Shown one piece after another: positions 42,380 to 48,911 of a stretch of DNA of 64,000 bases. This DNA comes from Streptococcus parasanguinis (GTDB lineage Bacteria; Bacillota; Bacilli; Lactobacillales; Streptococcaceae). The position numbers and the translations under genes were made by a program. A model generated the notes under the pieces. The model had not been told where the DNA came from and searched no databases. It saw only the letters and a program-made list of their open reading frames with translations. Position 1 is the stretch's first letter. Each line of letters starts with the position of its first letter. The DNA is taken from assembly GCA_905188195.1 (NCBI GenBank), contig CAJJKY010000001.1, positions 124,001 through 188,000 of the forward strand. Reading direction: 5' to 3'.

Positions 42380-43243
42380 CTATACAGTATCTAATTCCTT
42401 CAAATAATTTTCTATCTTCATCAACATTAAATGATTGTTATAAATCTTACATAACTCTCTTGCTTCTATATAATAATTTTTGACTTGTTCTTTGTCTAGA
42501 AACTTGGCTCCAGCATTTCCTACAAGAATAAGTAGGGGAGCCAGTTGGTAGCTTGTCTGTCTTTGTTTACAGAGTTCAATCGTCTCAAGAGCTTCTTGGA
42601 TGGCTTCGTTATATTTTTCCTTTGACACTAGGTAGTGAGCGTAGTTGTAACGAACTCTGATGTAGCCAAATAAAAACTCTTGATGCTCAAAATTTTTTGT
42701 CTGATATAACTCCATTAAATGAGAGTAGTTTGCCTCATATTCTTGTTCACGACCCACTAAGGAATAGAAATTAGATAGAGTATTCAATACCTTTAAATAA
42801 ATCAGAGTATTTGAGGAGACTTTTAATAATATATTTTCCAATGAAGAAATAGCCTCACACTTACTGTCATATTGATAGAAGTCAATAATAGCTTTAATCC
42901 ATTCAAGGTAAGTTCGGTCTTCTAGTGTTAGAAAAGTACTTCGTTCAATCTCTATTCTATAAATATATTCCAAATCTTCATAATTTCTGTCATCTAATAG
43001 TCGAGCAGATAATTGCTTGAAATTAGAGAGGTTAGATTTAATTTCAATTTGTTCATTAAAAAAATAATCTAATGGTACTTCAAGTCGTTGTGAGAGTTTG
43101 AACAAAAGGTCTGCAGAGGGAATGAAATGTCCTCTCTCAATTTTACTAATCTGGCTTTGTTCACAAATTCCTTCTGCAAGAGTTTGTTGGGAGAGTCCTA
43201 GCTCTTTTCTTTTTAATCTGAATTTCTCTGCGAGTGTATTCAT
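42380..43243 (-). CDS. tprA: TprA-like quorum-sensing regulator (RRNPP/PlcR family)
   Basis: 287-aa cytoplasmic peptide-responsive regulator. N-terminal XRE helix-turn-helix (RLKRKELGLSQQTLAEGICEQSQISKIERG), then five or so TPR-like helical repeats to the C-terminus. In pneumococcus TprA represses its targets until imported PhrA peptide binds. The phrA gene here is divergent, 190 bp away. The promoter reads TTGCTA-17-TATAAT on the minus strand (about 43278-43306) with a GTTCAAAA box in its spacer, consistent with autorepression. Confidence 0.82.
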   Translation of the reverse strand: MNTLAEKFRLKRKELGLSQQTLAEGICEQSQISKIERGHFIPSADLLFKLSQRLEVPLDYFFNEQIEIKSNLSNFKQLSARLLDDRNYEDLEYIYRIEIERSTFLTLEDRTYLEWIKAIIDFYQYDSKCEAISSLENILLKVSSNTLIYLKVLNTLSNFYSLVGREQEYEANYSHLMELYQTKNFEHQEFLFGYIRVRYNYAHYLVSKEKYNEAIQEALETIELCKQRQTSYQLAPLLILVGNAGAKFLDKEQVKNYYIEARELCKIYNNHLMLMKIENYLKELDTV

Positions 43244-43277
43244 TAAAGATAATAAACCTTCCTATTTGCTTAATTTC

Positions 43278-43365
43278 ATTATAAAATTTTTAGTTCAAAA
43301 TAGCAAGTTAAAGGAATAAAAAATTCTTTATGGTAATAAAAAAAAAAAAAAGTTCAAAACGCAAT
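43278..43365. promoter_or_regulatory. tprA/phrA control region with two AGTTCAAAA boxes
   Basis: AGTTCAAAATAGCAA (43292-43306) lies over the tprA promoter (-10 at 43278-43283 and -35 at 43301-43306, minus). AGTTCAAAACGCAAT (43351-43365) ends 8 bp before the phrA -35. The boxes are direct repeats 59 bp apart and are candidate TprA operators. Confidence 0.55.
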
Positions 43366-43373
43366 AAAAATAA

Positions 43374-43402
43374 TTGCCTAAATAATATATATGTGTTAGA
43401 AT
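43374..43402 (+). promoter_or_regulatory. phrA promoter
   Basis: TTGCCT (43374-43379), 17-bp spacer, TAGAAT (43397-43402) with an extended TGT motif. Confidence 0.7.
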
Positions 43403-43434
43403 AAAAACAAGGAAAAAGAAAGGGGTTTCATTGC

Positions 43435-43605
43435 ATGAGAAAAAAACGTGGAATTAAAAAATTAGTTACATTTGCATTACTAGGTGTTTTTATGTTTAGT
43501 AATACCATTCCTTACCAACAGTTTATTCAAAAGAATAAACAATTGGAGATTCGAGTGCAATCACAAAAGAAGTCCAATGGTCTGGATGTTGGGAAGGCTG
43601 ATTAG
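43435..43605 (+). CDS. phrA: PhrA pheromone precursor
   Basis: 56-aa peptide gene, easily missed because of its size. AAAGGGGTTTC lies before ATG 43435. The product has a basic start (MRKKRGIKK), a hydrophobic export segment (LVTFALLGVFMF) and a polar tail. It ends in SNGLDVGKAD at the stop, which I recall as the active C-terminal decapeptide of pneumococcal PhrA. It should be exported, trimmed, taken up by an oligopeptide permease and bound by TprA. No terminator separates it from the bacteriocin gene 165 bp on, so it may head the operon. Confidence 0.85.
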   Translation: MRKKRGIKKLVTFALLGVFMFSNTIPYQQFIQKNKQLEIRVQSQKKSNGLDVGKAD

Positions 43606-43769
43606 TTGATTGAATGATGAAAATACTATTAACTATATGGTATTTCTGTTTTATCTAATTTTTAATTAGAAAGAAGGGATTCCAATGTACAAGGGTGTGA
43701 TTTGTTGATACCTCTATATGCAGTCATTGTTATTGTTAGATTTTAAGTGAAAGAAATGAGGGCTTTACG

Positions 43770-44063
43770 ATGAAGAAAAGCATAAAAAAAATAATTACAA
43801 CATCTTTACTTGCACTGACTTTAGCTGGTGCAGGTGGTTCGATTGTTTCAGCTGCAACAGTTTGGTATAAAGGTACTGCAGTTTATTGGAATTATGGTCG
43901 TGCTGTTGGTGTTTGGAGCTATTCAAATGTTCAGACTGGTGTTTACCAACACTCAGCATCTGCTAACGGGGCATTCTCAGGCTGGAAATCCCCTGGAGTA
44001 GAAGCACGTGCTTCTAAATTCATCGGAACTGGTACAGCTGAATGTTACTGGAATTGTAGGTAA
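43770..44063 (+). CDS. Lactococcin-972-like bacteriocin precursor
   Basis: 97-aa secreted peptide. Signal peptide MKKSIKKIITTSLLALTLAGAGGSIVSA is followed by a mature part rich in Trp, Tyr and Ser (TVWYKGTAVYWNYGRAVGVWSYSN...). Lactococcin 972 family members bind lipid II and block septum formation. This one has two Cys near the end (ECYWNC), a feature worth noting. The ribosome binding site is weak (GAGGG). The next gene starts 6 bases after the stop. The membrane and ABC partners that follow confirm the family. Confidence 0.82.
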   Translation: MKKSIKKIITTSLLALTLAGAGGSIVSAATVWYKGTAVYWNYGRAVGVWSYSNVQTGVYQHSASANGAFSGWKSPGVEARASKFIGTGTAECYWNCR

Positions 44064-44069
44064 GTACCT

Positions 44070-46271
44070 ATGACATACAAAAACATGTTATTAGGTAAAA
44101 TGAAATACTTAATCCTGTTTTTGATTGCCATCCAGAGTGTCTTACTTGCTCTGGTGGCAATTTTTTTAGCAGGTTTACAGTATCAACAGTCATGGCAGAG
44201 TTATAATCATCATTCTGGGACCGTAACAGTCTATCTTCAGAAGTTAACAAAAGAGCAATCACAAGATGTATTTAATTATTTTTTAGAACAGAGTGACTTG
44301 TCCATATGGACAAAACGTTCTGAAAGTAGTGATACAGGAAAAGGTCTAAATAGGATTTATATAGACATCCTTGGTAGCTCTGCTGGTTTTTCAGATTTTG
44401 AAAGTACGGGTAAAATAGTTGTCTCACAACAACAATTTGCAAATTTATTATCTCATAGTGACAATAGTATGACTATTGGACTTGACAAAGGCTCAAATAA
44501 TATGCTTTACGAGCTTCCAGATTTATTATTTAGCACACCTGTAGTCATTGAACGATTAGATTATACTTTCCAAAACACTAATACGATTAATGGGATATAC
44601 CATATCAATGGTCTCAACGATGCTGTCTCAAGAGATAACTTTTTGTTGCATCTTTCAAAGGTGTCAGGTATTTCTGTTGAGGATTTGACAAAAGAAAGTT
44701 TTGGAAGTAGTACTGATCAGGGAATTTGGGGAATAATACTTGCTATCAGCATCTTAGTAAATGCCTTCATTTTACTGATCCTATTCTTAATCTGTGTTCT
44801 TCAATCCTTTAAACATTTCGGAACATTGATTCTTTTAGGATGGGATAGAAAAAAATTATGGTCTGCTTTTTTCAAAAATTCTCTACTATTTTCAATCTAC
44901 ATTATTCCAATTATCTCTTTATGTAGTTGGTTGTTGTCAGGCTGGTCTAGTTTTGGTTTATCATCGTTTATTCTAGTTTTTGCTGGAGTCAGCCTCTCAG
45001 TCTTGTTGCTACTATTTATATTCATTATTCCAACGATTATTGTTTATTCGGTTTCTCCATTAGCCGCAATTCATAAACGATTACCAATGAAGCTTTTAAT
45101 GGTAACCTGCTTGTTATTCTATACCTTGGTAGCTGGTTTGTTAATCGCAGTCAGTTACTCTTTAGATGCTCCAATGAATCAGTTTATTGATAATATGAAA
45201 GTATCTAGGGAGTGGAAGAATGTTGAAGATATGTACGTTATATCCAGCTTTGTTGAGGGAGATGATGTAGGTACATATGCAGGAACTACAAATTCCCTTG
45301 AGCGTAGTATGTATAACTTTTACCAGCGTATATCTGAGCTTCCAGGTGTCTATATTGCCCAAGGACAATTTCTTAATCAGGAGTCCCTTGATGCAGTCTC
45401 TGGGACATACCAGCATGTCCCTAAAAAACCATTTTGGTATTTGAAATTCTCATATAATTACCTGCAAGACCTAGGTATTTCCCTAAGTGATGAAGAGTTG
45501 CTAGAGATGAGGAATGGTACTCGACTTTATCTTCTACCTAACACGCTCAATACAGAAGAACTTGAGGTGATGAAAGCGTATTTACAGGAAAGTGTCACTG
45601 TAAAACCGGGAGATTTACAAACTAATTTCACAGAAAATCCGAAATTTATGTTCAAGGTTTATCAACCGTCTCGACCAATATTTACTTGGTCAGATTCCAT
45701 TTCTTATGGTACAACTAGTGAGAATCCAGTTATTTTTGTCTCAACACCAGAGAATTTATACTTCATGGAGTCGGCAAACTTAGTTGTTAATGGCTATAAT
45801 GGTCTTTTGAAGATTCGTGATAGGAAAACGATGGAACAGGTAGTGTCCGTTTTAGAAACAGAATTTCCAGATTTAACGGATAATCGGTTGAGTTTTACAA
45901 CTGTCAAGAACTTTATCAATGGTCTTCAAAAAGATCTGAGTTATACATTTTATCTTTTCGGCACGATCATAGCGATTATCATAATTACGATGATGGCTAT
46001 TTTCTGGAGTTTTGTCTTAATGTACCGCTTGTTATTTAAAGAAAAATTGTATGTTCAATACTTTATGGGATTCTCACCATGGAAAAGATATATTGGTGTG
46101 CTTTCTCTCATTATTAGTTTTTCTGTGATGGAACTAATCGTTTCTATCTTAGTGGGTTCTAAGTTGGGAATAGTCATGACACTAGCTACATTTTCTTTTC
46201 AGATAATGCTTCTTTACTTCAGCTTGTTCCGTAAAGAAGGAGAGAGTATCATACAATTATTTAAGGAGTAA
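44070..46271 (+). CDS. Bacteriocin-associated integral membrane protein
   Basis: 733-aa protein in the family that accompanies lactococcin-972-like peptides. One N-terminal helix (LILFLIAIQSVLLALVAIFLA), a first extracellular domain, and four helices in the middle (about residues 215-370). A second large extracellular domain and three C-terminal helices complete an FtsX/MacB-like plan. With the ABC ATPase that starts 4 bases after the stop it should form an exporter or immunity transporter. It begins 6 bases after the bacteriocin gene, so translation is coupled. Confidence 0.82.
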   Translation: MTYKNMLLGKMKYLILFLIAIQSVLLALVAIFLAGLQYQQSWQSYNHHSGTVTVYLQKLTKEQSQDVFNYFLEQSDLSIWTKRSESSDTGKGLNRIYIDILGSSAGFSDFESTGKIVVSQQQFANLLSHSDNSMTIGLDKGSNNMLYELPDLLFSTPVVIERLDYTFQNTNTINGIYHINGLNDAVSRDNFLLHLSKVSGISVEDLTKESFGSSTDQGIWGIILAISILVNAFILLILFLICVLQSFKHFGTLILLGWDRKKLWSAFFKNSLLFSIYIIPIISLCSWLLSGWSSFGLSSFILVFAGVSLSVLLLLFIFIIPTIIVYSVSPLAAIHKRLPMKLLMVTCLLFYTLVAGLLIAVSYSLDAPMNQFIDNMKVSREWKNVEDMYVISSFVEGDDVGTYAGTTNSLERSMYNFYQRISELPGVYIAQGQFLNQESLDAVSGTYQHVPKKPFWYLKFSYNYLQDLGISLSDEELLEMRNGTRLYLLPNTLNTEELEVMKAYLQESVTVKPGDLQTNFTENPKFMFKVYQPSRPIFTWSDSISYGTTSENPVIFVSTPENLYFMESANLVVNGYNGLLKIRDRKTMEQVVSVLETEFPDLTDNRLSFTTVKNFINGLQKDLSYTFYLFGTIIAIIIITMMAIFWSFVLMYRLLFKEKLYVQYFMGFSPWKRYIGVLSLIISFSVMELIVSILVGSKLGIVMTLATFSFQIMLLYFSLFRKEGESIIQLFKE

Positions 46272-46275
46272 TCTC

Positions 46276-46932
46276 ATGTCTAGAATTTCAGTACAAAATG
46301 TATCAAAACAATTTGGTTCAAGAGAAATTTTCAAAGACTTAAGCTTTGATATTGAGGAAAATGAATTTGTAGCTTTAGTAGGACCTTCTGGTTCTGGAAA
46401 ATCGACTATCCTCAATATGATTGGACTATTGGATACTGTTGACAGTGGTAAAATCCTAATCAACGGAAAAGTTTTGCCTAAGGTAAATTCGCAATCAGCA
46501 GTTCATTACCGAAGGAATGTCATCAACTATCTTTTTCAATCCAATGCACTCATTTCTACATCTAGTGTGAAAGATAACCTGATGCTTGCCATGACTTTTT
46601 CGAATTTCTCTAGACAGGAGAAGGAGCAGAGAATCAAGGAAACGCTAGAATTTGTTGGTCTACAAAATCGGTTAAATAGTAAAATCAATGAATTATCGGG
46701 AGGTGAACAGCAGAGAATTGCGATTGTGAGAGCTATTTTAAAGCCCGGAGATATTGTCCTAGCAGATGAACCAACCGGATCGTTAGATCCTGCAATGTCT
46801 CAAAAAGCATTCGATTTGATTCGAACTTTGAGAGATCAGTTTGGTAAAACAATTTTGGTTGTTACACATAACATGGAGCAAGCACGGCAATGTGATAGGA
46901 TCATTTCACTGGAGTCGGTTCTTGCAAATTAA
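46276..46932 (+). CDS. Lactococcin-972-type ABC transporter ATPase
   Basis: 218-aa ATPase. Walker A GPSGSGKST, Q-loop YLFQSNALI, signature LSGGEQQRIAIVRAI, Walker B VLADEPTGSLD and switch THNM are all intact. It resembles LolD/MacB-type ATPases and is the energy subunit for the membrane protein just upstream. Last gene of the bacteriocin operon. The start has AAGGAG upstream, overlapping the end of the previous gene. Confidence 0.9.
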   Translation: MSRISVQNVSKQFGSREIFKDLSFDIEENEFVALVGPSGSGKSTILNMIGLLDTVDSGKILINGKVLPKVNSQSAVHYRRNVINYLFQSNALISTSSVKDNLMLAMTFSNFSRQEKEQRIKETLEFVGLQNRLNSKINELSGGEQQRIAIVRAILKPGDIVLADEPTGSLDPAMSQKAFDLIRTLRDQFGKTILVVTHNMEQARQCDRIISLESVLAN

Positions 46933-46997
46933 CTCAACCATTATTAGCAGTTGATACGGTTACTTTTTATGGAATATCTAAGGCGGAGAGTTCAAAC

Positions 46998-47190
46998 ATG
47001 AAAAAATTTACATACGATATTATAAAACAGCCAAGTTTGTCTAATCGTTTGGAGTTAAAAACACATGTACTAGTTGAAAATCATATTTATTCCATGTTAT
47101 TTTGAGGAAGATATTGTGAAAGTCAAAGATGATGATGAAGTTGAGTGGGATTTGTTAGAATTTCAAAAATTTAGAGCATTTTTGGCTTAG
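46998..47190 (+). pseudogene. Frameshifted gene fragment
   Basis: A frame from ATG 46998 (MKKFTYDIIKQPSLSNRLELK...) stops at 47105. A shift of frame just before the stop continues as YFEEDIVKVKDDDEVEWDLLEFQKFRAFLA to about 47190. It is a decayed small gene of unknown family. Confidence 0.45.
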
Positions 47191-47377
47191 TAATATGTGT
47201 TGAAGGCTCAAAATCTATGGTAAAAAAGTAGCTTTGAAAACGTATTGCCTCCAAAGATTTAGTTAAATAATGAATTAACACAAAAAGAAATTATTGAAGT
47301 TCTGGAAAGATGTTGTTTCAGTATTGAGAAAAAGTGGGAAAAGCTTGCGATTTTCACATAGAAAGGAAGAAAAAGTA

Positions 47378-47608
47378 TAGAAATAAGTCTTGAAAAACTG
47401 GATTTGAAGAATTATTTTGATTATATTGTTTCGGATGACAATTGCTATTGAAGATTCGTATTCAGGGATACAGGCATCAACTAGTGCTGGTATTGCTACT
47501 ATTGGATATTACGATAACCGATTGCCTTTATTTAATGCTAAGGCAAATTGTAAGGCTGGAAGTATGCAAGAAGTATTGAACGTAATTCAATCACAACATG
47601 AGTTTTAA
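47378..47608 (+). pseudogene. HAD-family hydrolase remnant
   Basis: LKNYFDYIVSDD is followed, after a frame disruption, by IEDSYSGIQASTSAGIATIGYYDN, the typical motif IV region of beta-phosphoglucomutase-type HAD hydrolases. A short C-terminus ends at 47608. The catalytic N-terminal Asp motif is absent, so the gene is dead. Confidence 0.6.
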
Positions 47609-47653
47609 AACGTCTAGACGTACTTAGAAAAACATAAAAAAATCTTCTTGTTA

Positions 47654-47698
47654 TGTACTGACCCCAAAACCTAGACAAAAAATTTATCCTCTGGGGCC
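47654..47698. mobile_element. Second IS3-like end remnant
   Basis: TGTACTGACCCCAAAACCTAGACA followed by CTCTGGGGCCA has the look of an IS3/IS150-group end, with a degenerate complementary end. Together with 41465-41511 it brackets the bacteriocin locus. No transposase. Confidence 0.4.
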
Positions 47699-47751
47699 AA
47701 GAGCATTCTATAGTACTTTTTTGAAAAATCTATCTTTATTTTTAAAGAAAA

Positions 47752-47885
47752 ATGGCATAATAATAGTATAGATAAAAAAAGAAAGGCAGTGCTGAACTGT
47801 CTTTTTTTATTCCTAAAAAAGGAGGTAACAGATGCTCAAGCCAAATCATTTAATAATAATATTAGAGAGAGTGAGGCCACCGTGA
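47752..47885 (+). other. Leader module: ATGGCATA, attenuator-like hairpin, strong SD, 17-aa ORF
   Basis: ATGGCATA at 47752, hairpin AGGCAGT/ACTGTCT with T7 near 47785-47808, AAAAAAGGAGG, then ATG at 47832 opening a 17-codon frame (MLKPNHLIIILERVRPP) that stops at 47885. Same order as the minus-strand module near 40660-40806. It lies about 50 bp before the hypothetical gene at 47936. Confidence 0.4.
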
Positions 47886-47935
47886 AAATTCATAGATGAA
47901 AAAACTTTTTTAAAAAATAATTTGAGGTAAAATTA

Positions 47936-48355
47936 ATGAAAAATTACAAAAATCATGTGATTAATTTAACTCAACAATATATTTCAGAGTTAATTAATCG
48001 CAATGAAGAAATTAATATTAGAATGTTTTATTCAACATTTGAAGAGGATCAGTATATTTCAATCTTGAATGATCAAGATCAAGAAGTATCATTCAATTTT
48101 GTAAATGATAGTATTGAAATTGAATTAATTGATCCGTTGTGTGAGAAAATTTTGATTACATTTGATACTGTAGAACAAACAGCCAAAACCCATCAAGTAA
48201 TTAAATTTCTCTTAGATTTGTTTTTTAAATTCAATTGGCATGAATCAGTTGCAGAGTTATCGGTTGCAAATTTCTGGGAATTAATCAAGAATTATGAGGA
48301 AGATAACCTCGATATGACATTTGGTTACCCAAGAATCGCAGGCTCTAATAGCTAA
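47936..48355 (+). CDS. Hypothetical acidic protein
   Basis: 139-aa acidic cytoplasmic protein with no recognised domain. GAGGTAAAATTA gives a fair start at 47936. It includes FYSTFEEDQYISILND and a C-terminal helical part ending NLDMTFGYPRIAGSNS. It is convergent with the XRE gene. The type resembles small immunity-like or element-borne proteins, but nothing specific supports that. Confidence 0.5.
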   Translation: MKNYKNHVINLTQQYISELINRNEEINIRMFYSTFEEDQYISILNDQDQEVSFNFVNDSIEIELIDPLCEKILITFDTVEQTAKTHQVIKFLLDLFFKFNWHESVAELSVANFWELIKNYEEDNLDMTFGYPRIAGSNS

Positions 48356-48424
48356 TAGCCATATTTTTAGGCACAAAAAAAGTGGGAAAGGAATCGTTTT
48401 TATACTTATCCTTATCCACTCTTT

Positions 48425-48751
48425 TTATTTTGTCTCGTTAATAATTGTGTTAATAGCTGAAATGACTTTATTTTGTTTGTACTCTGGTAAAGATTTGATA
48501 GTGTCGATAAGCTGTGCTAAGTCAGTGCTTTCTTCTTTAAGTGTTAAATCAAAAAAAGTTTGTAGATCAACATTTAAGGCTTCTATAATTTTTTCAAGCG
48601 TACTAATTTTTATATTGGGCTCTAAATTTTCTAACTTATACGCGTAATTGGTGCCAAGATCTGCTTTTTCTTCTAATTGTTCCTGAGTCATCCCTGACTG
48701 AATCCGCAAAATCCGTATTCTTTTGCTTATATACTTTTGTAATTCTGACAT
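48425..48751 (-). CDS. XRE-family regulator divergent from the surface protein
   Basis: 108-aa protein. N-terminal helix-turn-helix (RIRILRIQSGMTQEQLEEKADLGTNYAYKLENLEPNIKISTLEKI) and a helical tail. GAGGTGAGC lies before the ATG. It is read away from the PgrA-like gene, with three repeated TTA-AAGGTTGGAT-type sites between them. It probably controls both, as a repressor (inference). Confidence 0.75.
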   Translation of the reverse strand: MSELQKYISKRIRILRIQSGMTQEQLEEKADLGTNYAYKLENLEPNIKISTLEKIIEALNVDLQTFFDLTLKEESTDLAQLIDTIKSLPEYKQNKVISAINTIINETK

Positions 48752-48780
48752 TGCTCACCTCGTAAGACTATTCTACAGTC

Positions 48781-48836
48781 TTAGAAGGTTAGATTCTAGT
48801 TCTTAAAAGGTTGGATACAACTTTACAAAGTTGGTA
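48781..48836. promoter_or_regulatory. Three spaced repeats between XRE gene and surface protein gene
   Basis: TTAGAAGGTTAGAT (48781-48794), TTAAAAGGTTGGAT (48803-48816) and TTACAAAGTTGGTA (48823-48836) are direct repeats 22 and 20 bp apart, about two helical turns. They are candidate binding sites for the adjacent XRE protein. Confidence 0.55.
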
Positions 48837-48911
48837 AAATGTAGTATAATTCGGATGTTTATAATTATTTAGTGATAATTTGCTCAATGCTCTATCATAA
48901 AGGTGGGAATT

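Noticed and set aside
43685..43708. Seven-codon frame MYKGVIC with AAGAAGGGA before it, between phrA and the bacteriocin gene
   Set aside because: Too short and without hydrophobic or pheromone features; kept only as a note.
48321..48647. Plus-strand frame overlapping the XRE gene
   Set aside because: It overlaps both the hypothetical gene and the antisense of the XRE regulator, and has no ribosome site.
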